Part shown: in pieces, positions 31,209-39,290 of the stretch
Layout of the letters: each line of letters begins with the position of its first letter
How positions within the stretch are numbered: the stretch's first letter is position 1
Source: Scandinavium goeteborgense
Lineage (GTDB): Bacteria; Pseudomonadota; Gammaproteobacteria; Enterobacterales; Enterobacteriaceae
Direction: 5' to 3'
Assembly: GCF_003935895.2 (NCBI RefSeq)
Contig: NZ_CP054058.1
Span: forward strand, 3,081,177 to 3,145,176
Length of the DNA: 64,000 bases
The notes under the pieces: model-generated
The model's database searches: none
Told to the model about the DNA's origin: nothing
The model's input: only the letters and a program-made list of their open reading frames with translations
Program-made: the position numbers and the translations under genes

Positions 31209-32582
31209 CATTTGTTCATAGGCTTTGTTTTGAGTATGCACGTTTATGAAAATCCCAATACTCAAACATATGACAATAATGGCTATCATCATGAATAAAG
31301 CCATTCCGTGTGATAACTCACCCTTGGGGCCAGCATCATTAAATATATTGCTCCCAAATACTGCGGCGAATGCAATCATTAATCCCGCGTATCCCCCATA
31401 CTGCCAGGGTCGGGTATATTCCACATACAAGGACTCTGTGGATAACGCCGTTAAACGTGATGACAGCGGGGTTATATCTAATCGGTTACTGTCAGAGGCG
31501 GCTATTAGCTGGTCGCCCTGCGCATATTTTACCGCCTCTGCCGCCAGCGCTAACGCCAGCCAGCGATAACCCGCCGATTTATCCCCAAACGACGTTTCCA
31601 GCTCTAGCCGGTTAGCCACCAGCTTAGCCTCGTCGAGCCCCTGCATGAGTGGGTATTTCTCCACTTTAGACAGACCGGTGTACCACAGTGTTTTCGGCGT
31701 GTTGACGGGTTTGACTTGCAGGTAAACAGGCAGCGTTTCTTCGATGTCTGTTATGCCCGATATTGGCCGAAAAAGGTATACCGGCTTCTCCGCCTCCGTT
31801 TTCCAATAGTCATTTGTCAGCAGCAGAGCCGTGGCATTTTCCATCGCTTTGGAATCGCTCTCTTCATCGTGCACATCCACGATGATCAGCAACTGGTTAA
31901 ACACGTAACCGCGCGCATTGTCTATCCAGTCATTAATCAGAGAGTAATCCGGACACTCCGGCAGATATTCAATGTTGTGGGATGTCAGCCCCAACCGTTG
32001 GAACGTCCGCCGCAAATCGTCACAACATGATTCATCACCGCCGCGAACCCACAGTGCAGATTCAAACGATTTGTAATGAGAGGTTTTCAGCTTTTCGGTC
32101 AGCGGGGCCAGTAGCCGGTTGAACAGTTGTTCATTGGGGGTAAATTCAAACACGTCATCACGGGGAATATTAAGCGGCGTTTTCGGTGCCAGCGGAAACT
32201 CCCCCTCCAGTTTGAGCATGTTAAGTGCAGGTTCTTCAAGAGGGGTAAGAAGCGCCCAGCCTGCAAGAGTCAGTGAGTTGCTGGCATAGGTTTTGAGCGC
32301 GTTCTCCTGGGACTTTGCTATTTCCCACTGGCTTTCCGTGTAAAGTCTCTCCGCACTGGCGGATATCATCAGAAAAAAAAAGAGACCTAGCGCGCACAGC
32401 ATTGGAATAAACACCGCCTGACCGATAAAACTGATATCAACATGCTTATCGCCGGGCCACGTCACCGCCCGAATGGCAACACAGATGACAATGACTATCA
32501 GTGTGAAAATAACCGCCTGTAGCGCAGAATAATCAGTCCGATCCGGTTCTTCTTGTTTCTCAAACAACCACCATTTTTTCAT
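31197..32582 (-). CDS. Four-helix membrane protein, candidate Tla3-like type VI lipase adaptor
   Basis: 461 residues from the ATG that overlaps the PAAR stop (TGATG, MKKWWLFEKQEEPDR); a 16-codon longer frame lies inside the PAAR gene. Helices near residues 20-41, 52-73, 396-415 and 427-450 bracket a soluble domain of about 320 residues without a catalytic motif I can name. In Pseudomonas aeruginosa the order is vgrG2b-tli3-tle3-tla3, where Tla3 loads the lipase onto VgrG. Here the gene ends an operon with vgrG, a Tle3-type lipase and Tli3-like genes, and parts such as YAQGDQLIAASDSN resemble what I recall of that adaptor family. The alternative is a membrane immunity or unrelated protein. Reality of the gene is secure; function is inferred from context. 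Confidence 0.8.
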   Translation of the reverse strand: MKKWWLFEKQEEPDRTDYSALQAVIFTLIVIVICVAIRAVTWPGDKHVDISFIGQAVFIPMLCALGLFFFLMISASAERLYTESQWEIAKSQENALKTYASNSLTLAGWALLTPLEEPALNMLKLEGEFPLAPKTPLNIPRDDVFEFTPNEQLFNRLLAPLTEKLKTSHYKSFESALWVRGGDESCCDDLRRTFQRLGLTSHNIEYLPECPDYSLINDWIDNARGYVFNQLLIIVDVHDEESDSKAMENATALLLTNDYWKTEAEKPVYLFRPISGITDIEETLPVYLQVKPVNTPKTLWYTGLSKVEKYPLMQGLDEAKLVANRLELETSFGDKSAGYRWLALALAAEAVKYAQGDQLIAASDSNRLDITPLSSRLTALSTESLYVEYTRPWQYGGYAGLMIAFAAVFGSNIFNDAGPKGELSHGMALFMMIAIIVICLSIGIFINVHTQNKAYEQMKRP

Positions 32583-32839
32583 CACACAGCTCCCGCCATT
32601 GGCAGCGTGGTTTTTATTACACACCCACACTCTGCTTTACAGCCATCCACCACCACGCCCCGACCGTGCATTGTCCAGGTTGCGTGACACTGCAAAATAG
32701 AAAACGTGCCCTTATGTTCCGGGCATTGAACCTTATCGTCCTTTAGCGCAACGGGTATCCCCATAAACTCCGCGCCTGACGCTGTAATCACCTTTCCGCC
32801 GCTCACCAGCGGGTCGTTAAGACGTATAACTCCGTTCAT
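32582..32839 (-). CDS. PAAR domain protein (T6SS spike tip)
   Basis: 85 residues, about one PAAR domain, opening with MNGVIRLNDPLVSGGKVITA and carrying a Cys/His-rich second half (CPEHKGTF, CHATWTMHGRGVVVDG, CKAECGC) suited to the metal that sharpens the cone. PAAR proteins cap the VgrG trimer and help dock effectors. It lies 12 nt after the second Tli3-like gene, and its stop overlaps the next start, so it belongs to the vgrG operon. Confidence 0.85.
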   Translation of the reverse strand: MNGVIRLNDPLVSGGKVITASGAEFMGIPVALKDDKVQCPEHKGTFSILQCHATWTMHGRGVVVDGCKAECGCVIKTTLPMAGAV

Positions 32840-32851
32840 ATTTTTATCTCC

Positions 32852-33559
32852 TTATCGTCCCGCATCCATATCGCAGCGCATGTGGTCCCAACCCGTGTAA
32901 CCTTTTACTTCAGGCACCTGGTCCGGCAAGTTTTGATAATTTGTCTCATGACTGACAACTTTTCCTACCAGTCCCTCTTTTGTTAAATACACCATTCCCC
33001 ATTTCCAGCCTGGAGAACTTGGTTCAATTCTCTGCACCGTTCCGTCTTCAAGTGTGTAGGTAATTCCCGGCCCCCCCTCAACAATACGTGGATCACCAAA
33101 CGGTTTGGATGACATATACAGCCGATGTTTGGTCTGTAAAAATCCCTGGTCGTTGACAACGGTGAAGGAAAGTACGTCATCATAGTACGGTGCATTATCC
33201 CCGCTAGGTTCATTTCCACCAGGAGACATGTGTGCACCACCAATTTCCCACGTCTTCCCTGAGTCCTTAGATACTGCAAAACCACTTGTTACTGTCTCCC
33301 ACCCCGGTATAGCGATGTAACGCTCTGAGGGATGTACATATCTCCGGGTAAAAATACGATACATCTGGGAGTAAATTTCCGAATGTATTCCTCGCTGCAT
33401 ATCCGTATACCAGAGTGCCCCCTCGCAGTCCCAGCCCGTCAATTCCAGATAACGGTGGTCATCAAAGCGGTAAACTACTTGGGTCGGTGGCTCTTTTGCC
33501 TGGCATCCGGCCGCCAGTAAAACGGTAGTAGCCGTTAGCAGTGTTTGAAATCCTTTCAT
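32852..33559 (-). CDS. Tli3-like T6SS immunity lipoprotein, copy 2
   Basis: 235 residues. Signal peptide with lipobox LLAAGC (Cys19) followed by QAKEPPTQ. The mature part contains YRFDDHRYLELTGWDCEGAL, repeated FAVSKDSGKTW-type and PFGDPR motifs, and ends in CDMDAGR. It is about two-thirds alike by eye to the gene upstream and uses the same signal sequence. Tli3 proteins are periplasmic lipoproteins that block the cognate Tle3 phospholipase. Two nt separate the copies. Compared with copy 1 it has extra residues in the first third and a changed C-terminal middle, so it may guard against a different lipase allele. Confidence 0.8.
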   Translation of the reverse strand: MKGFQTLLTATTVLLAAGCQAKEPPTQVVYRFDDHRYLELTGWDCEGALWYTDMQRGIHSEIYSQMYRIFTRRYVHPSERYIAIPGWETVTSGFAVSKDSGKTWEIGGAHMSPGGNEPSGDNAPYYDDVLSFTVVNDQGFLQTKHRLYMSSKPFGDPRIVEGGPGITYTLEDGTVQRIEPSSPGWKWGMVYLTKEGLVGKVVSHETNYQNLPDQVPEVKGYTGWDHMRCDMDAGR

Positions 33560-33561
33560 TC

Positions 33562-34257
33562 TTAGCGCCCCTTATCCATATCGCAGCGCATGTGGTCCCA
33601 ACCCGTGTAACCTTTAACTTCTGGTACCTGATCGGGTTGATCCTGCCAATTAGTCTTAAACTGTTCGGTAGTTTCTTGCAGGCCTTGCTTCGTCATATAC
33701 ACCATGCCCCAGGCCCAGCCGGGTGAACGCGGATCTATGTGATGTACTGCACCATCTGAGGCTGTATAAGTAAGCCCAGGGCCACCAGTTGCCAGGCGCG
33801 GATCACCAAATGGCCTGGACGACATATACAGCCGGTGTTTGGTCTGTAAAAATCCCTGGTCTTTGACGACGGTGAAGGAAAGAACGTCATCGTAAGGGCC
33901 ACGGTTGTCCCCGTTAGGCTCATTTCCGGATGGTGAGAATTGTGCAAGATTCCAAGTTTGACCATAGTCTTTTGATACCATGAATCCCCCGGCCCCCCAG
34001 CCGGTGATCGCAATATAACGCTCGGAAGGATGAACAAATTTTTTTGTGAAAATGCGGTAAAACTGGCTGACAGGTTCGGTATGAATCCCCCGTTGCGTAT
34101 CCGTATACCAGAGTTCACCTTCGCAGTCCCAGCCTTTCAGCTCAAGATAACGGTGGTCATCAAAACGATAGACGACCTGCGTCGGTGGCTCTTTTGCCTG
34201 GCATCCGGCCGCCAGTAAAACGGCGGCGGTCATCAGTGCCGTAAAAAATCCTTTCAT
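33562..34257 (-). CDS. Tli3-like T6SS immunity lipoprotein, copy 1
   Basis: 231 residues with lipobox LLAAGC (Cys19) and the same QAKEPPTQVVYRFDDHRYLEL start as its neighbour; mature part with GWDCEGELWYTDTQRGIH, VSKDYGQTWNLAQF, QTKHRLYMSSRPFGDPRL and a C-terminal GYTGWDHMRCDMDKGR. Directly downstream (3 nt) of the lipase gene, the position expected of the cognate immunity protein. A periplasmic, membrane-anchored location is implied by the signal. Confidence 0.82.
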   Translation of the reverse strand: MKGFFTALMTAAVLLAAGCQAKEPPTQVVYRFDDHRYLELKGWDCEGELWYTDTQRGIHTEPVSQFYRIFTKKFVHPSERYIAITGWGAGGFMVSKDYGQTWNLAQFSPSGNEPNGDNRGPYDDVLSFTVVKDQGFLQTKHRLYMSSRPFGDPRLATGGPGLTYTASDGAVHHIDPRSPGWAWGMVYMTKQGLQETTEQFKTNWQDQPDQVPEVKGYTGWDHMRCDMDKGR

Positions 34258-34260
34258 TAT

Positions 34261-36411
34261 TTATCCTTCTGCCAGTTGGCTGTCACTTAGTGGTTTGGGC
34301 ATATCCCATTGCAGGTTTGGGACTTCTTTGTTTCCTTCAGCCATGTCACGGGACGGAACAACTTTCGTCCCGTTGTTAAACCGGTTTACCACCCCAAACT
34401 CACCTTTCGGCAGGACCTTATCGGGTTTGTTCATGAACCATTTTGTGATCTGCTCATCTAGTTTTCCCGTCCGGTAATAGTCTTTAGCATCAGCGTAACC
34501 ATTCAGCGGGTCGCGCCAGTCAGCCCGGTGTAGCAGATCCTCCCAGAACTTCCCGGCCTTATAGTCGAATGCCTTGCACTGACCGATGGCCAGGTCAAAC
34601 GCCATCGCGTGAGACGGCGCAAATTCGCTCATGACGATTGACGAGTGCTGGCTGTAGCCTACCGGGTCGGTTTTCTGCCATTCCGCCTGTAGTTCTTCCG
34701 GGGTTTTCAGCCAGGTTAGCGTCACGCTTTGAAAATCTTTTGTTCCCGTAACGATGCCGCGAATCACTTCCCGCTTGCGGTCATAACTCTCTATTTTCAG
34801 CTCGTCGGGCGTCAGAACATGGCCCGGTCGCCAGCTGAGACTCTCGTAACTGCTCACCTGATACGTCGCGCTTTCGGTGCGTTTGATGGCGTACGCCTTC
34901 GCTGAATAAGAGATATAGGCATCCGGGCTGTCTGGGTCGATATACGCTTTATATGGCGTGTCGCAGGTTGCCGGGTCGTCATCTTTTTTGTTTCGCTCGC
35001 CCTGCAGTTCGAAGATAAAAGGCTCGGGCAGCTCTTCGCCGTTAATCACCACATCACTGTAGGAATAGCCCGCATTCATCCCCGGCGTGGTACGGAAATC
35101 CCCTTCACGCTCCGGAGCCATACTGAACGGTTTACCCTGTTCGGCTTGCCCTACCCAGCGGTGCTGGCAAAATGCACGCTGGCGCAGATTCGGGATATCT
35201 TTGGCTATCTCATTCGGAATACCGCGCCAGCCAAAGCCCTGGATATTTTGCAGCGACACCGTGCCATCCTGGGGACACCAGTAGTTATAAACTTTACCGT
35301 TATTGTTGCGCCGGTATCTCATGTCTTCCCGCAGTGGGTTGTCTGCCGCTTTCCGTGACGTGCAGCTGGATTCCATCGCCTGCATATCTCCGTCAGATAA
35401 CTCTCCGCCTTTGTACTGCATGGCCATCAGCTTGCAGAAGTTCCTGAATGTCTCCACCCGCGCAAGCTCCGTCTGATGATGGCCAGGCTGACCGTTTTCA
35501 AGCAGTCGCCCCTCCAGGGAGTACGGGGAATGATTCAGGATGGTGCAGTTCACCGGATCGTACCCAGCCTGTTTAACCAGCATATTCGCCAACATGGTGA
35601 GGATCGTGCCCTGGCTGTGCGCCACCACGTTAATCACATCATTCTCAGTAACGGGTTCTGCCCGAATTTGAATAATCAAATCCGCCAGTCGCTGGGCGGC
35701 AAAAAACTGGTAGATACGGTGCGGGTTAGCGAAAATGGGGTGGGTATAATCACCGCCATTTGCATACAACGAACCAAAACCGGCGGCGGCCAGGGCAACG
35801 CCACCCGCTCCCGGCCCGAGCATGTCGGGGATGCAGGTGGTGGCGTTCGCAAAGGTCCCGCCCCCTTTGGCGAAATTCACATCGAGGCCGTTTTTAAAGT
35901 TGTCGTTCTGAAACGTAAACGGGCTTTTATCATCATTACCCAGTGCAGCTTTATTCTTCGCGTTATCTTCCTGATACGCGTCATAAGGCAGACGGGCCTG
36001 CGATGACAGCTTACGCACTTCGTCCCCGTAACGTTGCTGGTCAGCCCGGTAATCGGCATGTGTGACCGGCTTGTATCCCCAGTAGAACGGGATCACCGGC
36101 GAACGGCCTGGCTCTGTGATTTTCTTCTGGGCTTCTTCGTTGTGCGTCATGATGAAATCGCGCCAGCCGTGCGCGTACAAATCCGTCCGGGCCAGGCGCT
36201 TACTCAGCCCGGCAATGATCCCTTTCTCCTGATTCTGATACGCCTCCCCGACGTCGTTAACCCCGTGAACCAGGATAACGATACAGGGCATGGGGCGCGG
36301 CACGGCCACCCGGCACGTCTGCGCCACTTGCCCCAGGTCTTTGTGTACCGGGACATCGCCCTCGGAAACGACACGTGGGGCATAAGGGCTTTTTTTCGTC
36401 GGCTCCGTCAT
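34261..36411 (-). CDS. T6SS phospholipase effector, Tle3 type
   Basis: 716-residue alpha/beta hydrolase. The oxyanion-side motif CIVILVHGVNDVG lies at residues 43-55, the nucleophile elbow VVAHSQGTIL places the catalytic serine at about residue 266, and a long C-terminal region of DUF3274 character follows (HSSIVMSEFAPSHAMAFDLAIGQCKA). Tle3 enzymes are delivered to the target periplasm and degrade phospholipids. There is no signal peptide, as expected for T6SS cargo. Its start overlaps the vgrG stop (ATGA), and an immunity lipoprotein gene follows. I assign Tle3 rather than Tle1 because of DUF3274-like sequence and the Tli3-like partners; the precise substrate is not shown. Confidence 0.83.
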   Translation of the reverse strand: MTEPTKKSPYAPRVVSEGDVPVHKDLGQVAQTCRVAVPRPMPCIVILVHGVNDVGEAYQNQEKGIIAGLSKRLARTDLYAHGWRDFIMTHNEEAQKKITEPGRSPVIPFYWGYKPVTHADYRADQQRYGDEVRKLSSQARLPYDAYQEDNAKNKAALGNDDKSPFTFQNDNFKNGLDVNFAKGGGTFANATTCIPDMLGPGAGGVALAAAGFGSLYANGGDYTHPIFANPHRIYQFFAAQRLADLIIQIRAEPVTENDVINVVAHSQGTILTMLANMLVKQAGYDPVNCTILNHSPYSLEGRLLENGQPGHHQTELARVETFRNFCKLMAMQYKGGELSDGDMQAMESSCTSRKAADNPLREDMRYRRNNNGKVYNYWCPQDGTVSLQNIQGFGWRGIPNEIAKDIPNLRQRAFCQHRWVGQAEQGKPFSMAPEREGDFRTTPGMNAGYSYSDVVINGEELPEPFIFELQGERNKKDDDPATCDTPYKAYIDPDSPDAYISYSAKAYAIKRTESATYQVSSYESLSWRPGHVLTPDELKIESYDRKREVIRGIVTGTKDFQSVTLTWLKTPEELQAEWQKTDPVGYSQHSSIVMSEFAPSHAMAFDLAIGQCKAFDYKAGKFWEDLLHRADWRDPLNGYADAKDYYRTGKLDEQITKWFMNKPDKVLPKGEFGVVNRFNNGTKVVPSRDMAEGNKEVPNLQWDMPKPLSDSQLAEG

Positions 36412-38921
36412 TCCATCAACTCCATTTTAAGCGTATCAAGATCGTCCGCATCAATGAGCGGGGTATAACCGTCACTGTCGGTCATCCCCTCTATTACCTG
36501 CCCGGACGAGCTGGTCATTCTGAATTTTTTGTTGGCGAGGATTTGTTGGTCGTCATCAGGTGAGTGCAACTGGTAACGCTGTTTAAACGCCCCTTTATTA
36601 AACGAGGGCGTCTGGACCTGAGCGCTTTCCGGGCCGTCGTATTTCAGATTCGGGCCTTTCAGTTCAATACCCGTCGGAGAGAAAATAGTCACCAACCCGT
36701 TCGGGCTGATACGTATCCCTCCGCCCCCACAGGTAAACTGCATGCCCTGCTTCGCGCTGCCGTTCATTTTCCCCTCCGTACTGGTCAGGGTGAAATCCTG
36801 CTGCGACAGCATGTGCATTGCGCCGCGCTGGGCCTGGGTGTTGATATCCCCGGCACCGGCAATCATCTGGATACCGAGTTTGCGGACAAACAGAGAGAGT
36901 TTGTCCCCAACGGCCATCGAGAGTTTTTTAACGACGTTCACCGTGGCGTTATTTCCCGCCGTCGCGATCAAATCTTTTCCCGCCGACAGTTGCAGGCTTT
37001 GCGGCGTCACCTGGGCCAGCCCTTCGCCCGCGTACGTTAGAATGCCCGCGCCGCTCAGCATGTTCAGCGTCTGCTTCAACATAGTCTGCGGGTCGGTTTC
37101 TACAGGGTCGGCCCCCGCTGTCAGGGCGCTTTGTTGCAACGTTCTCGCCAGTGACAAGGCTTTTTCCAGCTGCGCGACGGCGTCGGCCATATCCAGTTGC
37201 TGCCCCTGAGCACGGGGCTGGGCTTCGGTGGTGATGAGCATCCCTTTCGCGGCACGCAGCGTCATCCGGTTATCGGTTCGCGCTTCTACCCCTTCGCCGC
37301 GCGGTTTCCCTTCGGCATCGACCAGGTGACCGACGCTAAGCTGGCTCTTTTCGTACTCAGTCGAAATTTTGACGTGTTCCTTGCCGCGGCGGTCCTCAAG
37401 GCGGATTTTGTTCAGACCGGCGGTGCGGATGATGTTTCGGGTATCGTTGCGGTTTGTAACCAGATCAGGACGGGCGCCATCATGCATGGCCTGGGCAATA
37501 TACGGCCTGTCCGGGTCGCCGTTTTCAAACATCACTGCGACTTCAGTCTTGTCCAGCAGTGGGAAGTGAAAACCGTATTTGTCACCCGCATACGGTCGGC
37601 CCAGACGCACCAGCGCACTTTCAAAACCCTCCCGTTGCTCATCGAGGTCAAAATCAAACTTCACGCGGTAGCGGCCCTGTGCATCTACCCCGGCGTAGGT
37701 TTTATCCCCCACGATGGCGGCCACACGTGCGGGTACCGATCCGGCAATCACCGGACGCGCCAGCAATGCCGGGCGAAAACTGTAGCCATTGAGATACGGA
37801 ATGCCGCCCAGGGTCGCGCGATAGTGTTCAGCCCGGCTTCCGCTGATCGTCATCGACGAAATCAAATAGCCTGATTTAAAACTGTCGGGAATAGGTCCGG
37901 TTGGGGTGAACATCATGCCGGGCTGAAGTTCCGGATCGCTGGTCGTTGCCTTCAAAATACTCTGATCATTCAGCAGCCGTTCGTAACGCAGGCGGGCGTA
38001 AAACGTTGCAGTTTCCCCCTCTTCGCCGTCCAAATCCCCTTTAGTCAGATAGTGATCGGCGTAGTGATATTCTCGCCCGGTGGCGACGCCGTCAGGGATA
38101 TCATGCGTTTCAATCGTTTTATCGGTTTGTGGGGATTGCGGGTCACGATAGTTATAGGTCCGTACCAGCACGTTTTTGGGGATCAGCGTGTGCTGCTCTT
38201 CCAGGTCCGTAATGTACTCGTTGTAACTGGTCAGGCCAGAATTACGGACGTACGGCAGCTTCTTGTCTCTGAAAATATAGCGCCCGGCTGAATCACCGAA
38301 AATAACCACGGTTTCCGTCGGTACCTGGTCGTGATTTTCAAAGCGGAACCAGATCCCGACTTCAGCCAGCAACCGTCGGATAAATGTCAGGTCGGTTTCC
38401 TTCCACTGAATAATCATTTCCCGACGCGGATAGGTGTGGCTCAGCTTATCGAAGTCGATGTTGTAGCCGTCAAAATACCCGCTGTCTTGCATCAACTTCG
38501 TGACTAGCTCAGGGACAGACGTTCCTATATAAACGGCAGAGCGATAGTTGCGGTCCAGCAGTGCCAGTTCGTGCTCCAGAACGCATTCATAAAACGCTTC
38601 ATCGCCGGAGGATTTGATGCGGGAAAACGAGGTGATCACGCCATTGATGTGTCGCACCGGCAGCCAGGGAGACTGTCTGTGCCAGGTTGCGTTGGGGTTA
38701 GGGGCGCGGAGAACAAATTCAGCCGTCTGGTTAAGCACAGCATTTATTGGAAGGTTTTGCTCAGGACTGGTGAAACGGAGGGTATAGCGATACGGCTGAC
38801 TTAATGTCTCAACGCCTGTAAAAGAATGAACATCTACCGGGATGTTTTTACGGTGGGGAAAAAATAACAAATAACGATTTAACGAATCCTGCTGTTGAAC
38901 AGTTCCAGATTGCCCTGCCAT
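36408..38921 (-). CDS. vgrG: T6SS spike protein VgrG
   Basis: 837 residues. The N-terminal gp27-like part (residues 15-390, with DVHSFTGVETLSQPYRYTL and IIQWKETDLTFIRRLL) is followed by the gp5-like OB region (RVKFDFDLDEQREG, ALVRLGRPYAG, VMFENGDPDRPYI) and a DUF2345 beta-helix (RTAGLNKIRLEDRRGKEHVK to GMQFTCGGGGIRI). The last 50 residues (LHSPDDDQQILANKKFRMTS, then VIEGMTDSDGYTPLI) look like the transthyretin-type tail that in other VgrGs recruits Tle lipases. First gene of a six-gene operon. No other T6SS structural gene is nearby, so this is an orphan vgrG module. Confidence 0.93.
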   Translation of the reverse strand: MAGQSGTVQQQDSLNRYLLFFPHRKNIPVDVHSFTGVETLSQPYRYTLRFTSPEQNLPINAVLNQTAEFVLRAPNPNATWHRQSPWLPVRHINGVITSFSRIKSSGDEAFYECVLEHELALLDRNYRSAVYIGTSVPELVTKLMQDSGYFDGYNIDFDKLSHTYPRREMIIQWKETDLTFIRRLLAEVGIWFRFENHDQVPTETVVIFGDSAGRYIFRDKKLPYVRNSGLTSYNEYITDLEEQHTLIPKNVLVRTYNYRDPQSPQTDKTIETHDIPDGVATGREYHYADHYLTKGDLDGEEGETATFYARLRYERLLNDQSILKATTSDPELQPGMMFTPTGPIPDSFKSGYLISSMTISGSRAEHYRATLGGIPYLNGYSFRPALLARPVIAGSVPARVAAIVGDKTYAGVDAQGRYRVKFDFDLDEQREGFESALVRLGRPYAGDKYGFHFPLLDKTEVAVMFENGDPDRPYIAQAMHDGARPDLVTNRNDTRNIIRTAGLNKIRLEDRRGKEHVKISTEYEKSQLSVGHLVDAEGKPRGEGVEARTDNRMTLRAAKGMLITTEAQPRAQGQQLDMADAVAQLEKALSLARTLQQSALTAGADPVETDPQTMLKQTLNMLSGAGILTYAGEGLAQVTPQSLQLSAGKDLIATAGNNATVNVVKKLSMAVGDKLSLFVRKLGIQMIAGAGDINTQAQRGAMHMLSQQDFTLTSTEGKMNGSAKQGMQFTCGGGGIRISPNGLVTIFSPTGIELKGPNLKYDGPESAQVQTPSFNKGAFKQRYQLHSPDDDQQILANKKFRMTSSSGQVIEGMTDSDGYTPLIDADDLDTLKMELME

Positions 38922-39172
38922 TGATAAATATCCTTTTTATACAACGCTGAATTTTATAAAGAAGAATACTCCTGACGCCTGATAATTAAAACACTACCCC
39001 ACTGTGCAAAATTAGACATCGCAACCAATAAATTCACAAAAATAATAAACAAACACCGAATCAATCACCGGGCAAATATAATGTTCATAATAAAACACAA
39101 CCAGGGTGCCCTTACAAAACAAGGCGCGCAATAAACGTGATATTAAAAGGCTGGCATCAATGAAATAAATAA
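38922..39172. promoter_or_regulatory. AT-rich upstream region of the vgrG operon
   Basis: About 250 bp that is visibly much richer in A and T than its surroundings (many AATAAA/TTTATA runs) and has no gene. It must carry the promoter of the vgrG operon. Its composition resembles regions silenced by H-NS, but I cannot assign promoter elements with confidence. Confidence 0.5.
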
Positions 39173-39200
39173 GGCCGTAACGCAACCCGTTACGGCCTTC
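39173..39200. terminator. Right hairpin of the T6SS island (ybhC-type terminator copy)
   Basis: GGCCGTAACG (39173-39182), 5-nt loop, CGTTACGGCC (39188-39197), then TTCTTC. The stem is identical to that after ybhC at 31180-31204; only the loop and flanks differ. Confidence 0.75.
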
Positions 39201-39290
39201 TTCAATAACCCGGCAGAAAAATCATGGTGCAAAAGCGCGATTTTTCTTTTTCTTTCGGGTGACGCTCCGCTTATCCGATCGACAATAGAA

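Noticed and set aside
35087-36006. Plus-strand frames opposite the Tle3-type lipase
   Set aside because: Shadows of the minus-strand lipase reading frame, without ribosome sites or homology.
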